Of a DNA stretch of 64,000 nucleotides, positions 8,089 through 17,203 are shown in pieces; the first letter of the stretch is position 1, and each line of letters opens with the position of its first letter. The stretch covers positions 1 to 64,000 of the forward strand of contig JAOAHX010000011.1 of assembly GCA_026415035.1 (NCBI GenBank). Reading direction: 5' to 3'. The translations under genes and the position numbers were made by a program. This DNA comes from Thermodesulfobacteriota bacterium. GTDB taxonomy: Bacteria; Desulfobacterota; BSN033; UBA1163. The notes beneath the pieces were generated by a model. It had not been told where the DNA came from and ran no database searches. It saw only the letters and a list, made by a program, of their open reading frames with translations.

Positions 8089-9372
8089 TCAATCGATCCC
8101 CTTTAAAAACTCCAGGGCGCTGGCGGCGTAGAGTTTGGCGGTGAGGCAGAGGTCCTCGATGGCCACCCACTCGTCCTTCTGGTGGGGGATCGTCTTCTTT
8201 CCCGCGCCCAGGGTGACGATCGGGATGCCGGCCCAGGCGGTGAGAAAGGTGCCGTCCGTGGCTCCGGGCACGCCATCGTAGACGGGCTCCTCGCCGGTCA
8301 CAGACCGGAAGGCCCTGGCCACGGCCTGAACGATGGGCTCCTCCTTGGAGGTCTTGGTCCAGGGACGGTCTTCGAAGACATTCAACCTCGCCTCGAAGGA
8401 GAGGCCTTTGGAAAGGCCTTTTTCAAGGGTTTCCCTCAATTCTCGCATCCGGCCCCCTTGAAGGCTCTCGTTGACCGCCCGCTCCTCCTCCGTGACGATA
8501 TCCTCGAGCTGTTTCTTCAACGCCTCATGGGATTGGCCGGGAATCGTCCGAATGTCGAGAAGGGCCCTGCACTGATAGGGGACGACGTTGAGCTGAGGCT
8601 CGCCCTTCACCGGTGCCTGAAGCACGGTGGGGGTGAGGCTCGGGTAACCGAGGAAGGGATCCTTGCCCAGCCTTTCGATCTCTTCCTCTTCGAGCTGTCC
8701 GATCTTTTCGAGGATGGAGACCATCGGAGGGATCGGGTTCAATCCGGCGAGGGGCATGGCCCCGTGGCTCATCTTTCCCGTGGTGAGAAGCTCTGCCCTC
8801 ATAGCCCCTTTCTGGGTGATGCAGAGGCGGTTGTCTACAGGTTCGCAGATGATCGCGGCATGGACCCTGTTGGTCCAACCGTTTCGGATGAAATGCTTCA
8901 CCCCTTTCATCAGGCCTTCCTCGTCGACGAGGATGCCGAGGAGGATCTTTCCTTTAAACGGGATCCCCGATTTGATAATGGCCTCGACCGCCTTTACCGC
9001 AGCCGCCAAATTTCCCTTCGTATCGCAGGCCCCCCTTCCGTAGATCCGGTTTCCCACGACCCTCCCTTCGAACGGGTCGTATCTCCATTCCGAACGATCC
9101 CCTTCGGTGACCACATCGGTATGGCATTCGAACATGAGGCAGGGCCCTTCCTCCTGCCCCTGTAACAATCCGATGACGTTGGGAGAGCCCGGCTCCACCT
9201 CTTCGACCACCACGTCAAGCCCCATCTCCTCGAGATGGCGGGCGATGAAGAGGGCCACTTTCTCTTCGCCTCCCCGATCCCCCTGCCTGACGCTGGGGAT
9301 CCGGATGAGCTCCTGGGTCAGTTGGATCAGCTCCTCTCTCCTGATGGCTTTGAGCACGGGATCGATCTTCAA
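8089..9372 (-). CDS. M20-family (ArgE/DapE-type) metallo-hydrolase
   Basis: 427 residues. Dinuclear zinc amidohydrolase fold with the metal motifs ECHTDVV, YGRGACDTKGN and the DEEG glutamates; a dimerisation domain is inserted in the middle. Family members cleave N-acyl or N-succinyl amino acids or short peptides; the substrate is not readable from sequence. It lies downstream of a peptide-type ABC transporter on the same strand, separated by about 220 bases that contain a repeat fragment, so its product may process what that transporter imports. Confidence 0.88.
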   Translation of the reverse strand: MKIDPVLKAIRREELIQLTQELIRIPSVRQGDRGGEEKVALFIARHLEEMGLDVVVEEVEPGSPNVIGLLQGQEEGPCLMFECHTDVVTEGDRSEWRYDPFEGRVVGNRIYGRGACDTKGNLAAAVKAVEAIIKSGIPFKGKILLGILVDEEGLMKGVKHFIRNGWTNRVHAAIICEPVDNRLCITQKGAMRAELLTTGKMSHGAMPLAGLNPIPPMVSILEKIGQLEEEEIERLGKDPFLGYPSLTPTVLQAPVKGEPQLNVVPYQCRALLDIRTIPGQSHEALKKQLEDIVTEEERAVNESLQGGRMRELRETLEKGLSKGLSFEARLNVFEDRPWTKTSKEEPIVQAVARAFRSVTGEEPVYDGVPGATDGTFLTAWAGIPIVTLGAGKKTIPHQKDEWVAIEDLCLTAKLYAASALEFLKGID

Positions 9373-9594
9373 AGGCCCCTCCGTCTCCGTTTTGCGTTTT
9401 CGGAGTTTTAAATCCTTATCTTTTCTTCCTCGGGACTTCTATCACGACATCCATGGCGCCTATGGCGCCTCCTGGCAAAGACCGTAGCGAGGGGAGAATC
9501 TTAAGGGAGGGCCACGCTACGCTCGGGACGACTTCATCGAATTGGTGCGGCCTTCGGGCTCGCAATGACGCTGATGGTACATTTATCGTCTTTT
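9373..9594. repeat. Intergenic stretch with fragment of a dispersed palindromic repeat
   Basis: Around 9504-9575 the sequence contains ACGCTACGCTCGGGACGA and later GGGCTCGCAATGACG. These share the CGCTACGCTCG and CTCGCAATGAC blocks of the palindromic element at 40921-41023. It looks like a degraded copy of the same repeat between two minus-strand genes. Confidence 0.45.
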
Positions 9595-10443
9595 TCAAGC
9601 GCTCCGGACTCCTATTTGGATTCTCGCCAGTTTCGGGTCGAGCATATCCCTCAGGCCGTCGCCGAGGAGGTTGAAACCCAAGACCGACAGGGCGATGGCA
9701 CATCCAGGGAAGATCGCCAGATAGGGGGAAGTTCCCATGAACGTCTGGGCCTCGTTGAGCATCCTGCCCCAACTCGCATGAGGAGGCTGGGTTCCCAGGC
9801 CCAGGTAGCTCAGGCCCGCCTCGGCAAGGATCGCGATGGCGAACTGGACGGTCCCCTGAACGATCAGGGGAGAGAGGATGTTGGGGAGGATGTACTTCCA
9901 GACGATCCCGGCCTCGCTTCGGCCGATGGCCCGTGCCGAGGTCACGTAATCCCGTTCCCAGATGGAGAGGGAGGTGGCCCGGGTCAACCTCGCGAAGATG
10001 GGGATGTTGAAGATCCCGATGGCGATCATGCTGTTGATCGTGCCGGGACCGAGGACCGAGGTGATGAGGATGGCGCTCAGGACCGCGGGGAAACCGTAGA
10101 GGACGTCGGCGGCCCTCATGATGACCTCGTCCACCCACCGTCGGTAGAAGGCCGCCAGGGAGCCGAGGAAGATGCCGAAGCCCATGCCGATGGAGACCGC
10201 CACGAGCCCCACGATGATGGAGTTGATGGCGCCCTTCATCACCCGGCTCAGGATGTCCCGCCCGTATTGGTCCGTCCCAAGCCAGTGAGCGCGGTTGGGC
10301 GCCTGGAATCGCTCCGAGAGGTTCATCCGGTTCGGATCGTAAGGGGTGTAGAACAGGCTGATCAGGGCGGTGAGAAAGAGGAGCAGGGTGATGACGAACC
10401 CAAGGGTAAAATTGATATTCCGAAGGGAACGGCGGAAGCTCAT
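9595..10443 (-). CDS. dppC: Dipeptide/oligopeptide ABC transporter permease (DppC-type)
   Basis: 282 residues with an N-terminal membrane segment (about 13-35), the HWLGTDQYGRDILSR signature of DppC/OppC proteins, and five further hydrophobic segments. The EAA loop (SARAIGRSEAGIVWKYILPN) contacts the ATPase. It follows the DppB-type gene by 15 bases. Together with the upstream binding protein it would import peptides or similar solutes, but no ATPase gene of this system is in the window. Confidence 0.93.
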   Translation of the reverse strand: MSFRRSLRNINFTLGFVITLLLFLTALISLFYTPYDPNRMNLSERFQAPNRAHWLGTDQYGRDILSRVMKGAINSIIVGLVAVSIGMGFGIFLGSLAAFYRRWVDEVIMRAADVLYGFPAVLSAILITSVLGPGTINSMIAIGIFNIPIFARLTRATSLSIWERDYVTSARAIGRSEAGIVWKYILPNILSPLIVQGTVQFAIAILAEAGLSYLGLGTQPPHASWGRMLNEAQTFMGTSPYLAIFPGCAIALSVLGFNLLGDGLRDMLDPKLARIQIGVRSA

Positions 10444-10458
10444 CTCCTTCTTCTTTCC

Positions 10459-11403
10459 TCACTCGTACCGGATCCTCGGATCGAGGTAGCGGTAGGCAAT
10501 ATCGATCAGAAAGTTGATCACCACGATGATGAAGGCGATGAGGAGGACGACCCCCTGGACCACCGGGAGGTCTCTTTGGCCGATGGCCTCGAAGACGAGC
10601 CTCCCCACGCCGGGAAGGTGAAAGACATTTTCGATGATGATGGCCCCGGCCAGAAGATCTCCGGCCTGGAGGCCGATGACCGTCACGACCGGGATGATCG
10701 CATTGCGAAAGGCGTGCTTGTAAACAACCCTCCGCCTCGAAAGCCCTTTGCTCCTCGCCGTGCGGATGTAGTCCTCTCCCAAAACCTCCAGCATGGAGGA
10801 GCGGGTCATCCGGGTGAGCACGGCCGCCCTGACCAGCCCCAGTGAGAGGGCCGGCAGGAGGAGGGAGCGTAGGGCTTTGAGAGGATCGGTCTGCCAGGGA
10901 TGGAATCCTCCGGCAGGGAGCCATTGGAGGGTGACCGCGAAGAGAAGGATGAGCAGGATCCCCGCCCAGAAGGCGGGCACGGCCAGGCCGATCTGAGAAA
11001 AGATCATGATCCCGTAATCTCCAGGTCGGTTCCGGTGAAGGGAGGAGTAGATCCCGAGGGGGATGGAGAGGCCGATCGAAAAGAGCATCGAAAGCAGCGC
11101 CAGGGGGACGGTCACCTGGAGCCGCGAAAGGATGAGAGAGGTGACGGGGACCTCATAGGTGATCGAGCGGCCCAGATCTCCGAGGGCCAGATTTTTCATG
11201 TATTGGAGGTACTGCAGGAGGGCCGGCCGATCCAGCCCCATCTGGTGCCTCAACTTCTGGAGCATCTCGGGAGTGGCCTGGATGCCCAGGATGATCTGGG
11301 CCGGATCGCCTGGAAGGACCATGAGGACCGAAAAGATCACCATCGAAACGATCAGGAGGGTCAAGAGCAGGACGATGGTCCGTTTGAGAAGATAGGCTAT
11401 CAT
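10459..11403 (-). CDS. dppB: Dipeptide/oligopeptide ABC transporter permease (DppB-type)
   Basis: 314 residues, six predicted membrane segments. Starts MIAYLLKRTIVLLLTLL, typical for DppB/GsiC permeases, and has the EAA loop YIRTARSKGLSRRRVVYKHA. Ends RYLDPRIRYE, as in the family. Located 92 bases downstream of the binding-protein gene and 15 bases upstream of dppC on the minus strand. Confidence 0.93.
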   Translation of the reverse strand: MIAYLLKRTIVLLLTLLIVSMVIFSVLMVLPGDPAQIILGIQATPEMLQKLRHQMGLDRPALLQYLQYMKNLALGDLGRSITYEVPVTSLILSRLQVTVPLALLSMLFSIGLSIPLGIYSSLHRNRPGDYGIMIFSQIGLAVPAFWAGILLILLFAVTLQWLPAGGFHPWQTDPLKALRSLLLPALSLGLVRAAVLTRMTRSSMLEVLGEDYIRTARSKGLSRRRVVYKHAFRNAIIPVVTVIGLQAGDLLAGAIIIENVFHLPGVGRLVFEAIGQRDLPVVQGVVLLIAFIIVVINFLIDIAYRYLDPRIRYE

Positions 11404-11495
11404 CTTTTTGAAAAAAAAGGGCCAGAGATCTTTTAGGAGAAAACCTCAGGCCCGTTCGACAAGAAGAGAGCCGAAATCCAAATCTCGGGATCGGT

Positions 11496-13022
11496 CTATT
11501 TCTGGATCCAGACCTCGCTCACGTCCTGGGCGGTGATGGGATAGTCCTTCCACCAGTTCATCACCTCTTTCTTCATCGTGGGAAGGCTGGGGAGGACGAA
11601 GAGGAACCCGTTGACCGCATCTTCGGCGATCATCTTCTGGAGCGTGACGTAGAGTTCTCTTCTCCGTTTCGGATCGATCTCCATCTCCGCCTTCTTGAGC
11701 GTCTCCTGGAACTTCGGGTTGTCGTAGCGGAAGTAGTATTTGGGATTGGCGTAGATGTCGATGTCAAAGGGCTCGGCGTGGCCGATGACGGTGAGGTCGA
11801 AGTCGGCATTCCTGAAGACGCGGTCGATCCACTGCCCCCACTCCATCAACTCGATCTTGAGCCGGATGCCCACCTGCGAGAGCATATCCGCTATGATCTC
11901 CCCCGAACGCCTCGCATAGGCGAACCGCTCAGGGATTCTGAGCACCGCCTCGAACCCGTTCGGATGCCCCGCCTCGGCGAGGAGCTGTTTGGCCTTCTTT
12001 GGATCGTAGGGGTAGGTTTTCGTCAGATCGATGTAGTAGGGGTTGCCCGGGTCCATGTGGCTTCCGATGGGCACCCCGTAGCCGGACATCGCCCCTTTGA
12101 TCAAGGCACTGCGGTCGATGGCATGGGCCATGGCCTTGCGGACCCGGACATCGTCGAAGGGTTTTCTCGAATGGTTGGTCGAGAGGATGACCTCGGTCGT
12201 CGTGTATCCATTGAGAACCTTAAACTTCGGATCCTTCTCAAGGAGGAGGGCGTTCTCCGGGCTCACATCGTAACCGATGACGTCGACGTCCCCCGCCTTC
12301 AGGCTGGCGATCTGGGCGCTCGGATCCCCGATGAATTTGAAGGTGACCTTGTCGAGGTAAGGAAGCCCCTTCCGGTGGTATCCCTCGAATTTCGCCAACA
12401 CGATGCGATCGCCCCGGACCCACTCGACGAATTTGAAGGGGCCGGTCCCCACGGGCGCCGTCTTCAGGGTTTCGACGGCCTGTTTGTGCTGGATGATGGA
12501 GTCGGGTCGGGCCAGGTTGAAGAGGAACATCGCATTGGGATTCTTCAGCTTGAATTTGAAGGTGTGAGGATCGACCACTTCCATCGACTCGATCTCCTGA
12601 TAGTATCTCCGGTTGGGGATGGTGATCTGGGGGTCAAGGAGTCGTTCGAAGGTGAACTTCACGTCCTCCGCATCGAAGGCCTTTCCATCGTGGAACTTCA
12701 CGCCCTTCTTGAGGAGGAAGGTATACTCCTTTCCGTCTTTGGAGATCTTATATTCCTGGGCCAAAGCGGGAACGACCTTGCCATTTCGGTCGATCCTGAC
12801 CAGGCCTTCTAACACATTGCCATAGACGACCCTTGGGATGGCCGCGGAGGTGGCAGTGGTGGGGTCGAGCCCTGGCGGTTCCACGCCCTGGGCGATGGTG
12901 AGCGATCCCCCATAGACCGGTTTGGGCTCGACCTTGGAGGGCCCTTTGGTCTGGGCATGGCTGGCCGCGGCGAGGCAAAGGATGAAAGCAAGGATGGTGA
13001 CCAATGCCAAATACCTTTTCAT
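11496..13022 (-). CDS. Periplasmic peptide-binding protein of an ABC transporter (SBP family 5)
   Basis: 508 residues from ATG 13022, with AGGAGG just upstream; longer frames to 13223 lack such a site. A Sec signal peptide (MKRYLALVTILAFILCLA, cut near SHA-QT) is followed by GGSLTIAQGVEPPGLDP and the family 5 pattern of a large two-lobed solute-binding protein (KKGVKFHDGKAFDAEDVKFTFERLLDP, where only part is cited: FHDGKAFDAEDVKF). It captures peptides, or another solute such as nickel or opines, for the DppBC-type permeases downstream. Confidence 0.92.
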   Translation of the reverse strand: MKRYLALVTILAFILCLAAASHAQTKGPSKVEPKPVYGGSLTIAQGVEPPGLDPTTATSAAIPRVVYGNVLEGLVRIDRNGKVVPALAQEYKISKDGKEYTFLLKKGVKFHDGKAFDAEDVKFTFERLLDPQITIPNRRYYQEIESMEVVDPHTFKFKLKNPNAMFLFNLARPDSIIQHKQAVETLKTAPVGTGPFKFVEWVRGDRIVLAKFEGYHRKGLPYLDKVTFKFIGDPSAQIASLKAGDVDVIGYDVSPENALLLEKDPKFKVLNGYTTTEVILSTNHSRKPFDDVRVRKAMAHAIDRSALIKGAMSGYGVPIGSHMDPGNPYYIDLTKTYPYDPKKAKQLLAEAGHPNGFEAVLRIPERFAYARRSGEIIADMLSQVGIRLKIELMEWGQWIDRVFRNADFDLTVIGHAEPFDIDIYANPKYYFRYDNPKFQETLKKAEMEIDPKRRRELYVTLQKMIAEDAVNGFLFVLPSLPTMKKEVMNWWKDYPITAQDVSEVWIQK

Positions 13023-13152
13023 CTCCGATCCTCCTCTTCTCTGCTTTTTCTCCTTTTGTCCCTTCCAGAAAAGGAGCCGATTTGGCCCTGTTAAAAGGCT
13101 ACCGGCCAGGAGGAAGGACGAACGAAATAGTATCCGACTTCCTCCCGGATTG

Positions 13153-14448
13153 TCAACCCGAAGGGATTGATCCGACCTTTTCGAAGGCCCGATCCAAGAT
13201 CCGGACGGCCTGAAGGATGTCATCCTTTTCGATCGTCAGAGGCGGTGTGATCCGGATCACATTGCCGTAGAGGCCTCCTCGGCCGATGAGAAGCCCCTCC
13301 TTCTTCGTCTCCTCGAAGATCCGGTCCACCAGATCCGGAGCAGGGGCCTTTCCCTCCTTGACGATCTCCAGGGCTTGGATCAAGCCCATGCCGCGTACCT
13401 CGCCGATGATTTCGAATTTCTCCTTCAACCCCTCCAGTCGATCCCTCAGGAACGTTCCCATGATTTCGGCCTTCTGGAGAAGGCCTCTCTTCTCGATGGC
13501 CTCGATCGTGGCCAGGGCAGCGGTGGCCGTCACCGGATTTCCTCCGAACGTGGAGAGATGGGGGCCCTTCAAGGCATCGGCCACCTCGGGGGTGGCGATC
13601 GTGATCCCTATGGGCGAGCCGTTGGCCGCCCCTTTGGCCATGACCATGATATCGGGCTCCACGCCCCAGTGCTCGATGCCGAACATCTTTCGGCCGGTCC
13701 TTCCCCAACCGGTCTGGACCTCGTCGCAGATGAAGAGCCCGCCGTAATGCCTGAGGATCGAGACGACCTCTTGGAAATATTCTTTGGGAGGGGTGATGAA
13801 ACCGCCCACGCCCTGGATCGGTTCGGCGATGAAGGCGGCCGGATGGCCGGAGGTGGTGGTCTCGATGAGCTCCCTCAAGTCCTTGGCACACAGAAGATCG
13901 CAAGAAGGATAGGTCTTTCCGAAGGCGCATCGAAAGCAGTAGGCGTTGTGGGCATGTTTGATCCCGGGGATCGAGCTTCCCCCGAGGCGCCATCGCTGAT
14001 GGCCGGTGAGGTTCATGGTGAGGAGGGAGTGGCCGCTGTAAGAGTGGCGAAGCGAGATGACCTCGTTGCTTTTCGTGTAGAGCTGGGCCATGAGGATGGC
14101 GGTCTCGACGGCTTCGGTGCCGCTGCTCGTGAAGAAGGACTTCTGCAGCCTTCCGGGGGTGATCTGGGCCAGCTTCTCCGCAAGGGAGATGGCCGGAAGG
14201 GTGGGGTAGAGGGTGGAGGTGTGCTGGAGCCTTCTCATCTGCTCGCAGGTCTTCTCCGTGATCTCCTCGTCGCAGTGGCCCACGCTGATGGTGACGATCC
14301 CTCCGAAGAAGTCGAGATATTCCCTGCCCTCGATGTCGTAAAGATACTTCCCCCTGCCTCTCTCGAGGAAGAGAGGCTCCTCATAGTAGTGGGTCACCCA
14401 GGGGACGAGGTATTTCTTTTGCTTCTCGTAGATCTCTTTCTTGTCCAT
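13153..14448 (-). CDS. Class III (PLP) aminotransferase
   Basis: 431 residues. GGIVTISVGHCDEEI, TSSGTEAVETA, the FICDEVQTGWGRTG PLP-contact motif and the Schiff-base lysine in VMAKGAANGSPIG place it in the class III omega-/4-aminobutyrate/alanine-glyoxylate group. It contains a Cys-rich insert (AYCFRCAFGKTYPSCDLLC) also seen in the paralogue at 22488-23822. It lies between a DUF1445 gene and the peptide-binding protein, on the same strand, which suggests amino-group removal from imported compounds. The amino donor is unknown. Confidence 0.9.
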   Translation of the reverse strand: MDKKEIYEKQKKYLVPWVTHYYEEPLFLERGRGKYLYDIEGREYLDFFGGIVTISVGHCDEEITEKTCEQMRRLQHTSTLYPTLPAISLAEKLAQITPGRLQKSFFTSSGTEAVETAILMAQLYTKSNEVISLRHSYSGHSLLTMNLTGHQRWRLGGSSIPGIKHAHNAYCFRCAFGKTYPSCDLLCAKDLRELIETTTSGHPAAFIAEPIQGVGGFITPPKEYFQEVVSILRHYGGLFICDEVQTGWGRTGRKMFGIEHWGVEPDIMVMAKGAANGSPIGITIATPEVADALKGPHLSTFGGNPVTATAALATIEAIEKRGLLQKAEIMGTFLRDRLEGLKEKFEIIGEVRGMGLIQALEIVKEGKAPAPDLVDRIFEETKKEGLLIGRGGLYGNVIRITPPLTIEKDDILQAVRILDRAFEKVGSIPSG

Positions 14449-14466
14449 GGAGATTCCTTTCCAGGG

Positions 14467-15270
14467 TCAAAGGCTTGCCAACTCCTCATTGAGGAGGTCG
14501 GAGACGAACATGTGTCCCGGGGCATGGGTGATGCAGAGATCGGGTTTGGCCTTCATCACCACGGCCTGAGGCGTGACCCCGCAGGCCCAGAAGACCGGAA
14601 TTTCATCCTTTCCGATCGTCACCGGATCGCCGAAATCAGGTCTTCTCAGATCCCGGATGCCGATCTTTAATGGATCGCCGATGTGCACGGGGGCTCCGTG
14701 GACCGAAGGGTATCGGGAGGTGATCTGGACGGCACGGCTCACCATCTCCATCGGAATGGGTCTCATCGTGACGACCATGGGGCCATGGAAGACCCCCGCC
14801 GGTCTGCAGGGGATGTTCGAGATGAACATCGGGACATTCTTTTTCTCTTCCAGATGTCGGACAGGGACCCTGGCCCGGAGCATCGCCTCTTCGAAGGAGA
14901 AGCTGCATCCTAATAGGAAGCTGACGAAATCTCTCTTCCAGAGGGACCGGATCTCTTTGACCGTGCCCTGGAGCCTCCCTTTTCGATAAATGTTATACCG
15001 GGGGAGATCGGTCCGGATGTCTGCCTCCTTCGACAGGAATTCGGTCCGAAACTTTCCCGGCTCCAAGACCTCGAGCAGGGGGCAGGGCTTCGGGTTCCTC
15101 TGACAGAAGAGGAGAAAGTCGAAGGCATACCTCTCTGGAAGGATGACGAGGTTGGCCTGGGCATAGCCCAGGGCCAGGCCCGCGGTGGGTTTGTCCCATT
15201 TTCCTTGCCGGATGAGGAGACGGGTCTCTCTCGGCGAAAGCCGCTCGATATCTTCGATCCTGCTACTCAT
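14467..15270 (-). CDS. DUF1445 putative hydro-lyase (D-glutamate cyclase-like)
   Basis: 267 residues from ATG 15270, the usual family length. Typical pieces are LALGYAQANLVILPE, FLLGCSFSFEEAML, NIPCRPAGVFHGPMVVTMR and VFWACGVTPQAVV. The family is related to the N-terminal region of mitochondrial D-glutamate cyclase, which dehydrates D-glutamate to 5-oxoproline; bacterial members are often annotated as hydro-lyases. It is 18 bases upstream of the aminotransferase gene, consistent with an unusual amino-acid catabolic role. Confidence 0.88.
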   Translation of the reverse strand: MSSRIEDIERLSPRETRLLIRQGKWDKPTAGLALGYAQANLVILPERYAFDFLLFCQRNPKPCPLLEVLEPGKFRTEFLSKEADIRTDLPRYNIYRKGRLQGTVKEIRSLWKRDFVSFLLGCSFSFEEAMLRARVPVRHLEEKKNVPMFISNIPCRPAGVFHGPMVVTMRPIPMEMVSRAVQITSRYPSVHGAPVHIGDPLKIGIRDLRRPDFGDPVTIGKDEIPVFWACGVTPQAVVMKAKPDLCITHAPGHMFVSDLLNEELASL

Positions 15271-15277
15271 GGATTGA

Positions 15278-15583
15278 TCAGGCTTCCTGGAGCACTTTAA
15301 GGCTGACCCCTTCGACGATGTCCTTGACCTTTTCTTTATAAGCCAGCATGTGGGGGGCGGTGAGGTGATTTTGGAGGGCCTCCAGGCTTTCCCATTTTTC
15401 GATAACGGTGACCCTGTCTTCATCGAGGCTCTGAAGGGGAAGGCCGGCGGGGAGGTCGAGGGTCGGAACATATTCGATGCATCCCTTCTCAGCCCTGACG
15501 CGAGGGACATTGGCCTTGAAGATTTCGAGAAATTCGAACCGTCTTTGGGGTTTGACCCGAATGGTGGCGATCACGTAGACCAT
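15278..15583 (-). CDS. Antibiotic-biosynthesis-monooxygenase (ABM/YgiN-like) domain protein
   Basis: 101 residues from ATG 15583. MVYVIATIRVKPQRRFEFLE followed by a Glu/Trp-containing strand (VTVIEKWESLEALQNHL) and PHMLAYKEKV is the dimeric alpha+beta-barrel fold of ABM/YgiN quinol monooxygenase-like proteins. Seven bases separate it from the DUF1445 gene, so they are probably co-translated. The reaction cannot be inferred; many members are cofactor-free oxygenases or simply ligand-binding. Confidence 0.82.
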   Translation of the reverse strand: MVYVIATIRVKPQRRFEFLEIFKANVPRVRAEKGCIEYVPTLDLPAGLPLQSLDEDRVTVIEKWESLEALQNHLTAPHMLAYKEKVKDIVEGVSLKVLQEA

Positions 15584-15782
15584 CTTTTCCCTCCCTCGGT
15601 GGAGCATCTCTTTAAATCCATTCTACCTTAACCTCGTGGAAATGCAACCCCTGGAGTTTCTCGACACCGTTTTGAGGAGTTATTGACCGGGATGGAAGAG
15701 AAGTGAGGGGGGCGAAGGATTGGGTTTCATTTCCGTTACCTGGCCTCCCTTTCAAACGGACAGGATTCCGTAAGGGCGTTTT

Positions 15783-16487
15783 TCACAGTCCGAGGAAGGC
15801 CTTTCGAACGACGTCGGATTCCAACAGCTCTGTTCCTTTACCGGTATGGATGGTCCGGCCGGTCTGGAGGATGTAGCCCCGGTCAGCGATCTCCAGGGAC
15901 TCCCGGACATTCTGCTCGACGAGAAGGATGGTCAGGCCCTCCTTTTTTAAGAGGGAGATGGTCTCGAAGAGTTCGCTCACCAGCTTCGGCATCAGGCCCA
16001 AGGAGGGTTCATCGAGCATCAGCAACTTTGGCCGGATCATCAGGCCCCGACCGATGGCGAGCATCTGCTGTTCGCCACCGCTCAAGGTCTCCCCTCTCTG
16101 CCGCCTCCGCTCCTTCAGTCTCGGGAATAATCGATAGACGTACTCCAGATGGTTCTGGACCTCTTTTTCCGAAGAGGAGATGAAGGCCCCCAGAAGGAGA
16201 TTCTCCTCGACGGTCAAGGGGCCGAAGATCCGCCTCGACTCGGGAACGTAGACCAACCCCATCCTCACGATCCTCGCGGTCTCCTCGCGGGTGATCTCTT
16301 TGCCGTCGAAGAGGATCCGGCCGGAGACCGGAGGGGCAACGCCCATAATCGCCTTCAGGGTGGTGCTTTTGCCCGCGCCATTGGCGCCCACCATGGCGAC
16401 CAGTTCCCCGGGGTTCACCTCAAGGGTCACCTCGTGGAGGGCTGGGACCCCTTCGTAATGGACCGCAATCTTATCGACCTTTAGCAT
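15783..16487 (-). CDS. livF: Branched-chain amino acid ABC transporter ATP-binding protein LivF
   Basis: 234 residues. Walker A GANGAGKSTT, signature LSGGEQQMLAIGRGLM, Walker B LLMLDEPSLGLMP and the LivF-typical RIFGPLTVEENLLLGA. Overlaps livG by 17 bases. Energises uptake of leucine/isoleucine/valine or related solutes. Last gene of a livKHMGF operon on the minus strand. Confidence 0.94.
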   Translation of the reverse strand: MLKVDKIAVHYEGVPALHEVTLEVNPGELVAMVGANGAGKSTTLKAIMGVAPPVSGRILFDGKEITREETARIVRMGLVYVPESRRIFGPLTVEENLLLGAFISSSEKEVQNHLEYVYRLFPRLKERRRQRGETLSGGEQQMLAIGRGLMIRPKLLMLDEPSLGLMPKLVSELFETISLLKKEGLTILLVEQNVRESLEIADRGYILQTGRTIHTGKGTELLESDVVRKAFLGL

Positions 16488-17196
16488 ATCTCTCCCCGAG
16501 GTAGGCCTCGATGACGATCTCCTGTTTGGCGACGTCCTCCGGGCGTCCTTCGGCGATCTTCCGGCCTGCGGCCATGACGATGATCCGTTCCGAGATCGTC
16601 ATGATAAATTCCATGACGTGCTCGGTCAAGAAGAGGGTCAAGCCCATCTCCTCTTTGATCCTCTGAAGGGTCTGGATGATCTCTTTCGTCTCAAGGGGGT
16701 TGAGGCCCGCGGCCACTTCGTCGAGCATCAGGAGTTTGGGTTTCGTGGCGATGGCCCGGGCCAGTTCGATTCTCTTCTGGAGCGCGATGGGAAGCCCGGA
16801 GGGAAGGGCGCTTGCGACCTCGGCAAGGCCCATCCGCTCCATGATCTCCCTGGCCTCCTTCCGGGCCACCTCCCTCTCATCGGTCCGACAGAAGGCCCCG
16901 ATCATCACATTTTCTTCCACGGTCAGATTGGGCATGGTCTTCAAGCCCTGGAAGGTCCGGGCGATGCCCTCCCGGGTGACCTGATGGGGGGGCCAACCCG
17001 CGATGTCCTTTCCCTCGAAGAGGATCTGTCCCGAGGTCGGTTTGTAATAACCCGCGATGCAGTTGAAGAGGGTCGATTTTCCTGCCCCATTGGGTCCGAT
17101 GAGGCCAAGGGTCTCCCCCTTTCGAAGTTCGAAGGAGATCTGGTCGTTGGCCACCAGTCCACCAAAGGTTTTGACAAGGTGTTTGACCACGAGCAT
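16471..17196 (-). CDS. livG: Branched-chain amino acid ABC transporter ATP-binding protein LivG
   Basis: 241 residues. Walker A GPNGAGKSTLFNCIAG, the LivG-like RTFQGLKTMPNLTVEENVM, and Walker B LLMLDEVAAGLNPLE with the longer C-terminal part of LivG. The usual LSGG signature is replaced by a LPIALQKRIELARA stretch (residues 129-142): the first part reads ALPSGLPIALQ, an unusual signature region for this family that keeps the downstream helix. Placed between livM and livF. Confidence 0.92.
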   Translation of the reverse strand: MLVVKHLVKTFGGLVANDQISFELRKGETLGLIGPNGAGKSTLFNCIAGYYKPTSGQILFEGKDIAGWPPHQVTREGIARTFQGLKTMPNLTVEENVMIGAFCRTDEREVARKEAREIMERMGLAEVASALPSGLPIALQKRIELARAIATKPKLLMLDEVAAGLNPLETKEIIQTLQRIKEEMGLTLFLTEHVMEFIMTISERIIVMAAGRKIAEGRPEDVAKQEIVIEAYLGERYAKGR

Positions 17197-17203
17197 CGGG
17201 CCT

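Noticed and set aside
9416-10924. 502-residue open frame opposite dppC/dppB
   Set aside because: Antisense shadow; covers two genuine permease genes in another frame, no recognised sequence.
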